A stretch of 33,112 nucleotides of DNA from the IMG/VR virus record IMGVR_UViG_3300033388_002747, positions 1 through 33,112 of that record. One strand, given 5' to 3'. Below the pieces are notes generated by a model. That model made no database searches and was not told the DNA's origin. It was given only the letters and a program-made list of their open reading frames with translations. This DNA comes from a virus. The position numbers and the translations under genes were made by a program. This document shows, piece after piece, positions 1 through 6,966 of this stretch. Positions within the stretch are counted from its first letter, which is position 1. Every line of letters starts with the position of its first letter.

Positions 1-252
1 AAGCTCTATGCCTTGGTGCTACTCAACTTCTCTTCTCAATATCGAGTCCCGCCGGACATAGCTATTTTTGAGCGTCATAAATACGAAACATATAACAAGC
101 TTACCTTCGATCCTGCGCCACCAAGCACGCCGCAGATTACTGATGGCATGGAAGATTGCCGGAAAGAAATTATCGAGATGTTGCGAGAATTGGCATGGAT
201 AAAACGAGTGCAGAGATCAAGCCAAATATATCAAGAAAAGGCAGGGATATAA
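1..252 (+). CDS. Hypothetical protein, 5' end probably outside window
   Basis: The reading frame is open from the first base to the TAA at 250-252. A TTG at 13 is the first possible start but has no ribosome-binding site in front, so I treat the gene as cut by the window edge. The visible part is about 83 residues, with a Pro-rich middle (DPAPPSTPQ) followed by an acidic-basic helix rich in E, K and R. I do not recognise the family. The next gene starts 1 nt after the stop, so it belongs to the same operon of small phage genes. Alternative: a complete 79-residue protein from the TTG. Confidence 0.5.
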   Translation, partial: KLYALVLLNFSSQYRVPPDIAIFERHKYETYNKLTFDPAPPSTPQITDGMEDCRKEIIEMLRELAWIKRVQRSSQIYQEKAGI

Positions 253-253
253 T

Positions 254-532
254 ATGAACCAAAAACAGATCAAGAAAACTTTGGAATCGCTGGACTTCCT
301 CATCCTAGCTATTAAATCGACTGGCGGTTATAAATACCGGGAAAAGCTACACTTATCAGAAGTAGAGATTAATAAATATATAGCATGCTCAGAGCAGGAT
401 TTAAAGAAGCTGGTCATCTCTTTACTCACTGCTGAAGAGATGTTGCAGGAGCCGGGGTATTGGGACAGGGAGCCGCGGTGGGAGGAATATCAGGAGAGAA
501 GGAAAGAGGCGCTGGAGGCGGTTAAGTCATGA
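254..532 (+). CDS. Hypothetical 92-residue protein
   Basis: An ATG-started ORF beginning 1 nt after the upstream stop and overlapping the next gene by ATGA (529-532), the usual sign of translational coupling. A run of GAAAAGGCAGG just upstream can serve as ribosome-binding site. The protein is highly charged, mostly helical in appearance, and ends in a Glu/Arg-rich stretch around residues 65-92. No known motif is visible and I do not recognise it. It is probably a small accessory phage protein. Confidence 0.7.
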   Translation: MNQKQIKKTLESLDFLILAIKSTGGYKYREKLHLSEVEINKYIACSEQDLKKLVISLLTAEEMLQEPGYWDREPRWEEYQERRKEALEAVKS

Positions 533-900
533 AACGCAAACTCGATTTGTCAAGAAAAGTATGCCATGTATGTGGCGCCAAGCTGAATAGGGACTATAAT
601 CATGAATTGGAATGGTGCAGTAATAATCAATGTATGTTATATAGCGTCAAGTTTTCGATACCGTATATTGTTAAACCAAAGTTATTAGCGACAATGAAGG
701 CAGGAGAAATGACAAACAAATTTAGTTTTAATATACAAGTGCGCTGTGGAAAGAAAACCAAGCCAAAAGTAATGGTAACATATATTGGTTCGGGGATACA
801 AACAATGCGAATTGGAAGCCAGATATATAGCAAAGAATATCTTGCAAAATGGATTAAAAATACTGTGTTGACGGCGGTTCGAAATGGGGCCAAACGATGA
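529..900 (+). CDS. Small protein with N-terminal zinc-ribbon-like cysteines
   Basis: A 123-residue protein overlapping the previous gene by 4 nt. The N-terminus carries C12-x2-C15 and C30-x4-C35, with a His at 13 and another at 25. This arrangement could bind one zinc ion, as in the zinc ribbons that start many small phage proteins. The rest (residues 40-123) is basic and beta-rich with no recognisable domain. The upstream gene's GGAGGCGGTTAAGTC supplies the ribosome-binding site. The metal site is seen in the sequence; nucleic-acid binding would be an inference. Confidence 0.65.
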   Translation: MKRKLDLSRKVCHVCGAKLNRDYNHELEWCSNNQCMLYSVKFSIPYIVKPKLLATMKAGEMTNKFSFNIQVRCGKKTKPKVMVTYIGSGIQTMRIGSQIYSKEYLAKWIKNTVLTAVRNGAKR

Positions 901-918
901 GTATACGGAAGTGGAGAA

Positions 919-1278
919 ATGAGAAAAGATAGACAAGGTTTATTATTTCCAAAACCTAAAAACTATCATTTACAATTTCTAAATGGTCGACCGGCGGGCA
1001 TGTATTCCTTAAAGCGGTTTTGTTTTGAATATGTTAGAGCAAATCCTTGTTGCCTGAGCTATTACGATTACGACTATTATGAGATCAATAAAAAGATGGT
1101 TTATATAACCTTTGGCCAAGCAGTAAGGGAAAAAATATATTTGCAAAAAAAATTAATGGAATTATATACGAGCGGTTTGAATAAAATGCGTCCTGCTTGG
1201 ATGAAACAAAGGGAATATTATAAAAATCTGTTGCGAGACATTAGGGATGGTAAGCGATTAGATCAAGATGAAGAATAA
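919..1278 (+). CDS. Hypothetical 119-residue protein
   Basis: An ATG ORF with GGAG 5 nt upstream of the start. The protein is rich in Tyr and Lys: a Tyr-rich patch (YYDYDYYE) lies near residue 50, followed by a basic helical C-terminus. No known domain is visible. It lies 18 nt after the zinc-ribbon gene in the same operon. The TAA stop overlaps a strong AAGGAGG that serves the next small ORF. Function unknown. Confidence 0.65.
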   Translation: MRKDRQGLLFPKPKNYHLQFLNGRPAGMYSLKRFCFEYVRANPCCLSYYDYDYYEINKKMVYITFGQAVREKIYLQKKLMELYTSGLNKMRPAWMKQREYYKNLLRDIRDGKRLDQDEE

Positions 1279-1289
1279 GGAGGCACAAC

Positions 1290-1460
1290 ATTAATATTTC
1301 AGAGGCAATCGAAGCTATCATAGCCAAACAGAAAGTTACTCCAGAATATCTATTGGACACGATGTTATATAAAACTGAGATAGCTGACGTTCTACAGAAG
1401 TTGCTCGATACCGGTGGAATCGGTACAGAATATATGGAGGCGGAAGATGAAAGAGATTAA
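1290..1460 (+). CDS. Small ORF, possible ATT (AUU) start
   Basis: The 136-nt gap after the previous gene holds an open frame of 56 codons that ends 14 nt inside the YopX-like gene. No ATG, GTG or TTG lies near its 5' end. A perfect GGAGG (1279-1283) sits 6 nt before an in-frame ATT at 1290, so an AUU start giving MNISEAIEA... is plausible. The fallback is TTG 1353 or ATG 1362, neither with a good ribosome-binding site. The product looks like a small amphipathic helical protein (IAKQKVTPEYLLD, then TEIADVLQKLLDT). The family is not recognised. Confidence 0.45.
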   Translation: MNISEAIEAIIAKQKVTPEYLLDTMLYKTEIADVLQKLLDTGGIGTEYMEAEDERD

Positions 1461-2037
1461 GTTTAGGGCGTGGGATGAAGAACTGCATACATTTTTCTAT
1501 TTCACATTAAAAGAATTGTGGGTAGAAGGTTGCGAAACACAATTAGCCGAACTGAGCGATTCAAAGCATCTTAGCCTAAATACAGATTTTCCCTATAAGA
1601 ATATTAAACAATACACTGGCCTTAAGGACAAGAACGGCAAGGAGATATATGAAGGGGATATTATTAAATCGGTATCTCATATGGTTGCGCTTATGACTGG
1701 TCGTCGAACCGGAAATATCAAAACATTTATATATTCAGTAGTTTATGATTCGGCAGATTTAGTTTGGTATGTAGTCGAAAAAAATGGGAATAGGTCAAGA
1801 GCTAAATATTATTTACAGAATAACACTGTTGAAATCATCGGCAATGTATATGAGAATCCTGAGCTGATGGAGGCGGAAGATGATAATGAATGTCCGGAAT
1901 GTGATGGGAATGGTTTTTTCTGCGATGAACCATGTATTCCCAATCCAGGGCAATGTATCAATTGCAAGGATACATCATCAAAAAGGATCTGCCCTGTCTG
2001 TAAAGGTACTGGCTTAAAGAAGGGGGTGGAGAAATGA
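1447..2037 (+). CDS. YopX-family phage protein with DnaJ-like zinc tail
   Basis: Start chosen at ATG 1447, where GGAGGCGGAAG precedes it and the product begins MKEIKFRAWDEE, the typical opening of YopX-family proteins (TIGR01671/PF09643). An upstream extension to 1414 lacks this fit. The family hallmark QYTGLKDKNGKEIYEGDII is present around residues 57-75. The C-terminus (about residues 149-190) carries two CxxCxGxG motifs (CPECDGNG and CPVCKGTG) with further Cys between them, like a single DnaJ zinc centre. YopX proteins are common in phages of many hosts and have no settled function. The added zinc tail may help bind nucleic acid or protein; that is inference. Confidence 0.88.
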   Translation: MKEIKFRAWDEELHTFFYFTLKELWVEGCETQLAELSDSKHLSLNTDFPYKNIKQYTGLKDKNGKEIYEGDIIKSVSHMVALMTGRRTGNIKTFIYSVVYDSADLVWYVVEKNGNRSRAKYYLQNNTVEIIGNVYENPELMEAEDDNECPECDGNGFFCDEPCIPNPGQCINCKDTSSKRICPVCKGTGLKKGVEK

Positions 2038-2201
2038 CAACACAAATGGAATTGCGAAGGTTAGGTTTATCACGGCGAGAAGCACGAGCAATACGACATA
2101 CTGCAGAAATGTATGCAAAGGCAATGAGCCGTGAATGTGGTAGAAATGATCCAGGATGGCGGAAGAAACTAATTGGAAATAGATCGAATAAAAGAGGATG
2201 A
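2034..2201 (+). CDS. Small basic protein, 55 residues
   Basis: A short ORF starting with ATG in the ATGA overlap with the YopX-like gene, preceded by GGGGGTGGAG. The product has 55 residues, is Arg-rich and helical at the N-terminus (MELRRLGLSRREARAIRH) and ends with a basic tail. Its stop (2199-2201) overlaps the start of the next gene. It resembles the short basic proteins found in phage early operons, but I recognise no family. Confidence 0.55.
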   Translation: MTTQMELRRLGLSRREARAIRHTAEMYAKAMSRECGRNDPGWRKKLIGNRSNKRG

Positions 2202-2785
2202 AGATGAGCGATGAATATGGGCCGGTCGACTTGACTGAATTGGAGCCGGATAAATTACGGAGTGAAGACATATTAGAGCTTGAAAAGCGCAGGGCTAAGT
2301 TGGAACAGTGCAGGGATGAAAACGGAAGAGTGGCAGAGAAGTTGTTAGTTCAGGTAAATGAAGCTGGATTGGAGCCGGATAGGCTGGAAAAAGTAAGACG
2401 TGTTATCGCTGAGAACTTTGGAGATACTGGGGCTATTGAACCTAATGATATCCATGAACTTATGGATGAGCTCGAAGAGTGCAAGACTGAGAATAAAGAA
2501 CTATGGGCGGTCTTCAATCTTCAACAAACACGTTTAAAAAAGGCTCAGCGGATGTGGCGAAGGGCAACGGGCAGACATAATACTTTACCGGATCTAGGAG
2601 AGTTGCTTGATTGGTTGATGGCTGAAAACGATAAAATGAAATGGTTGAAACATTTATGGCGTCAGGAATTGGCTGAAGTAAAAAAACAAAAGAATCATAG
2701 AAAATGGGCTTTGCAGGAATTATATATGATGCGAAGCGTAGCCGATCAATGCGATGAAGATAAGCATGGAATAGTCCATGGCTGA
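2198..2785 (+). CDS. Coiled-coil hypothetical protein
   Basis: Two ATGs are possible: 2198, and 2204 (giving MSDEYGPVDL). AGAGG at 2193-2197 is correctly spaced only for 2204, so that start is preferred and the protein is 193 residues. Long heptad-like runs of E, K, L and R (residues about 25-55 and 90-130) suggest coiled coils. Trp and Met are frequent in the second half. No enzymatic motif is visible. It overlaps the next, membrane-anchored gene by 8 nt. Confidence 0.7.
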   Translation: MKMSDEYGPVDLTELEPDKLRSEDILELEKRRAKLEQCRDENGRVAEKLLVQVNEAGLEPDRLEKVRRVIAENFGDTGAIEPNDIHELMDELEECKTENKELWAVFNLQQTRLKKAQRMWRRATGRHNTLPDLGELLDWLMAENDKMKWLKHLWRQELAEVKKQKNHRKWALQELYMMRSVADQCDEDKHGIVHG

Positions 2786-3101
2786 ACTATTCAGGCTTAC
2801 AATCCTTGAGCAGGTTGAGCTTGCAACTCCCTATATATTCAGTGCTGTTGTATTTGCTCTCTTCACATGGTTGATGTGTTATATAACTGAGATCCGAGTC
2901 AACCGACGGTGGCTGCATGATCCGGCCAACATGGAACGTACAGTCCAGGATCATATAAAACAGCGAGAAGATAAGATAAAGGAGGTGGAGAAGGAACGGG
3001 ATGCGCTAAAGGCTGAGAATATCAGAATGGCAGCGATTATCCGGGGAATACAGAATAGAGTATTGGTTGAAGGTAAGCCAGTAATAGAGAAAGAGACATG
3101 A
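2778..3101 (+). CDS. Single-TM coiled-coil protein, spanin- or holin-like layout
   Basis: A 107-residue protein with one hydrophobic segment at about residues 18-38 (IFSAVVFALFTWLMCYI). A basic stretch (RVNRRW) follows, then a coiled coil rich in E and K (residues about 55-90). An N-terminal anchor plus coiled coil is the layout of inner-membrane spanins (Rz) and some small phage membrane proteins, but no partner lipoprotein is visible. It could equally be a generic membrane-anchored scaffold. Translationally coupled to both neighbours. Confidence 0.6.
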   Translation: MAELFRLTILEQVELATPYIFSAVVFALFTWLMCYITEIRVNRRWLHDPANMERTVQDHIKQREDKIKEVEKERDALKAENIRMAAIIRGIQNRVLVEGKPVIEKET

Positions 3102-3184
3102 TAGAAATACTACATTTAGCTGAAATATTGGTGCTCTTAATATTGGTAGTATTAATAATTATGCGGATTTGGGGGAAGTTATGA
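3098..3184 (+). CDS. 28-residue membrane mini-protein
   Basis: An ATG in the ATGA overlap with the previous gene opens a 28-codon frame. The product is nearly all hydrophobic (MIEILHLAEILVLLILVVLI) with a short basic tail (MRIWGKL). That is one transmembrane helix. Its stop overlaps the next ATG (3181). Coupling on both sides supports it being translated. Function unknown; small phage membrane proteins of this sort are often lysis or superinfection factors, but nothing here proves that. Confidence 0.45.
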   Translation: MIEILHLAEILVLLILVVLIIMRIWGKL

Positions 3185-3303
3185 AAAGAGAAGAGGCAAT
3201 AAAAGAAGCACAGGATTGGTTGTATCATACCAAAAACTGCAATGTTTATGTTATGGCCAGAATAATTGTTAAACAATTATTAACGGCGTTAGAAGTACCA
3301 TAG
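3181..3303 (+). CDS. Hypothetical 40-residue protein
   Basis: Starts with ATG overlapping the previous stop by 4 nt; TTTGGGGGAAG provides the ribosome-binding site. The product of 40 residues (begins MKREEAIKEAQDWLYHT) looks like two short helices. No known motif. Included because of its coupling, spacing and ribosome-binding site. Confidence 0.5.
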   Translation: MKREEAIKEAQDWLYHTKNCNVYVMARIIVKQLLTALEVP

Positions 3304-3311
3304 GAAGATGC

Positions 3312-3515
3312 ATGAAACAGAAGTTTATCGTTTATTATAGTTATGTTAAATTGGGCAATACAACCGTGAAAGCTTTTTCTCCAGCTGAAGCAAAATATAT
3401 TGTCAAAAAGCGTTTAAAAGGAAGTAGATTGCTTGAGCCAAAGATCGATAAAGTGATGTCTGAGGCAGAGGAAACGGCTATTATGGAAAACAGGGATAAT
3501 CCGACAACATGGTAA
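3312..3515 (+). CDS. Hypothetical 67-residue protein
   Basis: An ATG ORF 8 nt after the previous stop, with AGGAAG upstream. The N-terminus (KFIVYYSYVKLGNTTVKAFS) looks like two beta strands, followed by a helix containing AEAKYIVKKRL. This beta-beta-alpha pattern is common in small phage proteins of unknown function. It overlaps the VRR-NUC gene by 7 nt. Confidence 0.65.
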   Translation: MKQKFIVYYSYVKLGNTTVKAFSPAEAKYIVKKRLKGSRLLEPKIDKVMSEAEETAIMENRDNPTTW

Positions 3516-3820
3516 TTGAGAAATCGGAAACTGAGATACAGCGAGAAATATTAGACTACTTAAAATTACGGAATATACCAGTCAATCGGAATAATGCAGG
3601 CAAAATAAAAATAGGCAGCAGATATATAAATCTCGGAAAGTCGGGATGGCCAGATATCATAGCAGTCCATAAAGGCTTTTTAGGAATTGAAGTGAAGAAG
3701 CCGGGGGAAGATTTAAGCGATAAACAAAAAGAAGTGAAACAAAATATTGAGCGGGCAGGCGGAATGGTGATAAAGATTTCGTCAATTGAAGAGCTGGCCA
3801 AGAGGCTCTTGACACTTTAA
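3509..3820 (+). CDS. VRR-NUC domain nuclease
   Basis: A 103-residue single-domain protein of the VRR-NUC (PF08774) branch of the PD-(D/E)xK nucleases. The expected active-site series is visible: E9 in the first helix (ETEIQREIL), D49 in SGWPDIIAV, E61-x-K63 in GIEVKKP, and Q73 in SDKQKEV. Small stand-alone VRR-NUC proteins in phages are thought to act on branched DNA (Holliday-junction or flap processing) during replication or before packaging. The length fits the phage type. It is the last gene before the promoter and the accessory cassette. Confidence 0.9.
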   Translation: MVIEKSETEIQREILDYLKLRNIPVNRNNAGKIKIGSRYINLGKSGWPDIIAVHKGFLGIEVKKPGEDLSDKQKEVKQNIERAGGMVIKISSIEELAKRLLTL

Positions 3821-3837
3821 TCATAATCGTATAATAT
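3809..3837 (+). promoter_or_regulatory. Sigma70-like promoter in front of the accessory cassette
   Basis: A consensus -35 box TTGACA (3809-3814) lies at the end of the VRR-NUC gene. A consensus TATAAT (3830-3835) follows at a short 15-nt spacing; an overlapping TAATAT (3832-3837) gives the ideal 17 nt. Either way transcription would start about 30 nt before the sialidase-like gene. This is the only short region before the cassette and the boxes match well by eye. Confidence 0.65.
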
Positions 3838-3871
3838 AGTTGTATAGCGTCGTATTGGAGAAAATTGAAGA

Positions 3872-5011
3872 ATGGCGAAACAGCCAATCAAAGAAAAACT
3901 ACGGATTAATTTAAGAGAAAAGTATCGGCAATCCTTATTCCTGGATTGGTGGGACAAGGACCTTTCTGCGCAACAACGATTCTGTGATTCAAATTATAAT
4001 CTTATCATGTGCTTTGGTGGCGCTCCCGTAATAGAAAGCTATGATAAAGGCAAAACCTGGGACTATTATAAAGGCAATCGAAGATGGCCAATAAAAGAAT
4101 ATGAATATTTTCAATATGGCTTGGATTCAATTGCTATTCATAACGGTAAAGAGTTCAGACGTTCAGAAAATAACGGAATAACCTGGGGGCCAAGACAACA
4201 AATACCTTCAATAAGCGATGAGCATTATTCACAAATAGGTAGATGGAATTTTTGTACTACAACAGTAACAAGCAGAGGACGGATTCTTATAGCTGGCGAT
4301 TATTCTCTTGGCCGTCCTGATATAGACCCCGATGTATTGTGTGTTGTGAGCAGCGGTGATTGGGGTGAAAGCTGGCAATTCAGCCGGTTGTTCTGCCCTG
4401 CCGATCCATTACCGAAAGCACCGGAAGGATTTGGCGAGCCAGTTATTGTAGAAATGCCTAACAATACCCTGTGGATGGTATTCAGGTCTTGCTATGGGGA
4501 ACTGTGGCAGTGTATCTCTCAAGACGACGGATTAACTTGGGGAACACCGACACCAACTGGATTAGCTTCACCAATATCTAACTGTTATGCGAAACGGATC
4601 CCTGATTCCCGGGCAATAGTATTATGCTGGAACCTCGTTAAGCCAGGGACAGCTATGGACTTCAGGGGGCCTGGCAGTGTTTATGGGCCAAGAACAAACC
4701 TGGTGTTTGCGGTGAGTCAGGATAATTGTAGAACATGGACGTGTCCTGTGGTAGTTGAAGAGCAGGGTGGGGAATATCCAGCAATCCATTTCACTAAAGA
4801 AGATATGTTCATAATGTATCAATCTAGTCCAGATGAAGATTATCATTCATGGGCTGATCGTGGATTGACCTTGGTGCGATATGACCGGAAAGAAGTTGAA
4901 GCTTTACCGGCATGGACACTTGAAACCATTCAACCATATATCGACGAGGGGTTAGTTGCCAACTGGTTGGCATTGAATATTAGACGGGCAAATAGAGAAA
5001 TGTATGATTAA
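3872..5011 (+). CDS. BNR/Asp-box sialidase-like protein
   Basis: A 379-residue protein with five Asp-box-like motifs spaced as in a six-bladed propeller: SYDKGKTW (56-63), SENNGITW (98-105), SGDWGESW (161-168), SQDDGLTW (216-223) and a degenerate SQDNCRTW (282-289). The segment EPVIVEMPNNTLWMVFRS (189-206) also looks like bacterial BNR sialidase-family proteins (COG4409). Such proteins often cleave terminal sialic acids. However, no signal peptide is present and the FRIP motif that opens classical GH33 sialidases is missing, so catalysis is unproven. It may act in the cytosol, after lysis, or as a glycan-binding propeller. It is the first gene behind the promoter and leads a cassette with sialate-related genes. 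Confidence 0.75.
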   Translation: MAKQPIKEKLRINLREKYRQSLFLDWWDKDLSAQQRFCDSNYNLIMCFGGAPVIESYDKGKTWDYYKGNRRWPIKEYEYFQYGLDSIAIHNGKEFRRSENNGITWGPRQQIPSISDEHYSQIGRWNFCTTTVTSRGRILIAGDYSLGRPDIDPDVLCVVSSGDWGESWQFSRLFCPADPLPKAPEGFGEPVIVEMPNNTLWMVFRSCYGELWQCISQDDGLTWGTPTPTGLASPISNCYAKRIPDSRAIVLCWNLVKPGTAMDFRGPGSVYGPRTNLVFAVSQDNCRTWTCPVVVEEQGGEYPAIHFTKEDMFIMYQSSPDEDYHSWADRGLTLVRYDRKEVEALPAWTLETIQPYIDEGLVANWLALNIRRANREMYD

Positions 5012-5017
5012 GAATAA

Positions 5018-5032
5018 TTCGTCGTTGACGAA
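5018..5032 (+). other. Short perfect inverted repeat in intergenic gap
   Basis: TTCGTC, a 3-nt loop GTT, then GACGAA: a 6-bp perfect hairpin between the sialidase-like gene and the barrel gene. It is too short and lacks a T-run for a confident terminator. It could be an operator or a processing site. Confidence 0.3.
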
Positions 5033-5059
5033 ATAAAATAAATAACTGGGAGGTAAGTA

Positions 5060-5602
5060 ATGAAACAATTACTTGCGGTTTTAATGGTATTGGCTTTGAT
5101 AGCCGGTACATCGTTTGCGGTAGACATCGGGGGTAGTACTGCTGCATCAGGAATGAGGGGTGAGAAGTATCAAAAGATATGTATTGACCAAGAGGTTGAT
5201 ATTGACATCGATGCTTTTCATATCGATCTGGACGGTGGCTATGACATCGATCTGGAGCTTGATGAGAAGGTATGGGACTATGGCCTCGGTGCATCTTATA
5301 CTTTAGCGTACTTCACGTTCGGTTCGATTATAAGCGGCGAGAAGGACTTGGAACTGAATGAAAATAAAAGTTATGTTGATTTTGTTTATGAGACTATAGG
5401 ATTTAATGTAACCACTTTATTTTCATTTGATGAAGAGAAAGACAGTTTTCAGGGCGCCGAGTTTTCCGCTTTCGGTAGTTACGGGCCAGCCGAGATAACA
5501 TTGGGTTATTTATTCACCGACGATGGCGCAGAAGTATCGGGCGATGCTCCTGATGAACCGCTTAATGGCGGCTTCTATGCCAAAGCAAAGTTAAGCTATT
5601 AG
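5060..5602 (+). CDS. Small outer-membrane beta-barrel (porin-like) protein
   Basis: A 180-residue protein with a clear Sec signal peptide (MKQLLAVLMVLALIAGTSFA, cleavage after residue 20). The mature part of about 160 residues consists of alternating hydrophobic/polar strands with acidic turns (DIDIDAFHIDLDGGYDIDL) and ends in an aromatic residue (YAKAKLSY), the usual signal of outer-membrane barrels. The size suits an 8- to 10-stranded barrel. A GGGAGG precedes the ATG. Because it stands directly before a periplasmic sugar-binding protein, a role as a sugar or sialate channel (as NanC is in E. coli) is a reasonable inference; I do not recognise a specific family. It could instead be a surface-exclusion protein. 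Confidence 0.7.
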   Translation: MKQLLAVLMVLALIAGTSFAVDIGGSTAASGMRGEKYQKICIDQEVDIDIDAFHIDLDGGYDIDLELDEKVWDYGLGASYTLAYFTFGSIISGEKDLELNENKSYVDFVYETIGFNVTTLFSFDEEKDSFQGAEFSAFGSYGPAEITLGYLFTDDGAEVSGDAPDEPLNGGFYAKAKLSY

Positions 5603-5611
5603 GAGGATGAT

Positions 5612-6919
5612 ATGAAAAAACTATTTATTCTTTTAATAGTGCTGGTCTTAATGACCGGCATGGCGTTTGCGGCTGGTCAAGAAGAGACAGATAGCTATGA
5701 ATTGAGCTACGAAGTCTCTGGCGATGAGCATTTCTTTGAAGATATCGGCAGGCCCGATGGTTGGAAAGGCAAAGTTCGGGAATGGCAGATTGAATCATAT
5801 ATGCAAGCCAATCCTAACGTTAATATCACATTAATCATTAGAGATGTTTCTCAGGGAAGTATGACTCTTGACTCTCTCATGGCTGCTGGTAAACCACCGG
5901 ATTTGTGCATGGATGCATCTTGGCTGTTTGCTAAATACCTGGTTCCTGAATTTGCACTACCGCTTGAAAAATACATGGATTTGAGCAAATTCCAGGAAGA
6001 ACTGCTTGTCATGTATACCAGGGATAGCCATGTTTATGCGATTCCTCAAAACAATGTTACAATCGGGTTTGCAGTCAACTTAGACATGCTTGACAAGATT
6101 GGATATGCACTTCCCGCACAACCGGAATGGGTATGGGATGAGTTCGATCGACTATCTGAAAAGCTTAAGAGTAATGGGATTAATTCAACCGTTATAATGA
6201 CACAGGCAGGATTGTTCAGTTGGAACCAGATGTGGGCTCAAAGTGCTGGCGGTACGATGTTCGAGAATAACGATTATTCAAAGGTTACTATGAATACGCC
6301 GGAATACGCAGAAGGGCTTAGATATATGAAGAGCCTGGTGGATAGGGGCTATACTGATCCTCGTCCCAATGAGTGTAATGATGATACAGGGATTGAGACT
6401 TTTGCAGCTGGTAAAATATTTGGTTGTACTCTTCAGACAGGTCATGTTTCCGGGTGGGTTCCGCAGATGCTTAAATCAGGAGCGCTTGAGAAAGAATTTA
6501 AATATACATTCCTTGAGGTTCCACATTCACCAAAAGTTGAACATGCAGCTATAGATGGTTATCACTCTATTGTGATTGCGCATAATTCTGAGGATGAAGG
6601 CAGGAATAAAGTTGTTGCTAACTTTGTAAAGTTTATCTTCAGTGATAAGTGGTTGCAAATTGATTCATGTCAAGGGACTGTTCCTACAGTTAAAGGGTTC
6701 GTACCGAAGGCAGGTCTTGGGGCAACTCCACCTAATTTGGAGATGTTGAAACTTGCTCAAAGTGCGCCGCCTCTGGATACTGGCCGATTACTCCCGCAAC
6801 GCAGAGCTATTTATCGAGCTTGGACACCATTTGTTCAGGATTTCATGAATGGCAAGATAAGCGCAGAAGATCTATTGGATAAGCTGGAGAATGAAGCTAA
6901 CAAGCTATTGACTGAATAA
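5612..6919 (+). CDS. ABC transporter periplasmic sugar-binding protein (CUT1 type)
   Basis: A 435-residue protein. The signal peptide (MKKLFILLIVLVLMTGMAFA) is followed by AGQEE; no lipobox Cys is present, so it should be a free periplasmic protein. The body has the features of family-1 extracellular solute-binding proteins: AAGKPPDL near residues 90-97, an IPQNN segment followed by a hydrophobic strand, a W-rich hinge region (PEWVWDEFDRL), MNTPEYAEGLRYMKSLVD, and FAAGKIFGC. Full length for the family. It binds a sugar or oligosaccharide and delivers it to the two permeases encoded downstream. The substrate cannot be read from the sequence; sialic acid is inferred from the neighbours. An AGGAGG ribosome-binding site is present. 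Confidence 0.92.
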   Translation: MKKLFILLIVLVLMTGMAFAAGQEETDSYELSYEVSGDEHFFEDIGRPDGWKGKVREWQIESYMQANPNVNITLIIRDVSQGSMTLDSLMAAGKPPDLCMDASWLFAKYLVPEFALPLEKYMDLSKFQEELLVMYTRDSHVYAIPQNNVTIGFAVNLDMLDKIGYALPAQPEWVWDEFDRLSEKLKSNGINSTVIMTQAGLFSWNQMWAQSAGGTMFENNDYSKVTMNTPEYAEGLRYMKSLVDRGYTDPRPNECNDDTGIETFAAGKIFGCTLQTGHVSGWVPQMLKSGALEKEFKYTFLEVPHSPKVEHAAIDGYHSIVIAHNSEDEGRNKVVANFVKFIFSDKWLQIDSCQGTVPTVKGFVPKAGLGATPPNLEMLKLAQSAPPLDTGRLLPQRRAIYRAWTPFVQDFMNGKISAEDLLDKLENEANKLLTE

Positions 6920-6925
6920 AAAATA

Positions 6926-6949
6926 AAGGGCTGGGGAAACCTGGCCCTT
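6926..6949 (+). terminator. Terminator-like or attenuator hairpin after the binding-protein gene
   Basis: AAGGGC (6926-6931) pairs with GCCCTT (6944-6949), with a partly paired GG/CC inside and ATTAAA after it. The tail is not a clean T-run. A hairpin directly after the binding-protein gene is common in ABC operons, where it keeps binding-protein mRNA more abundant than permease mRNA. Confidence 0.5.
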
Positions 6950-6966
6950 ATTAAACGGGGGATATC

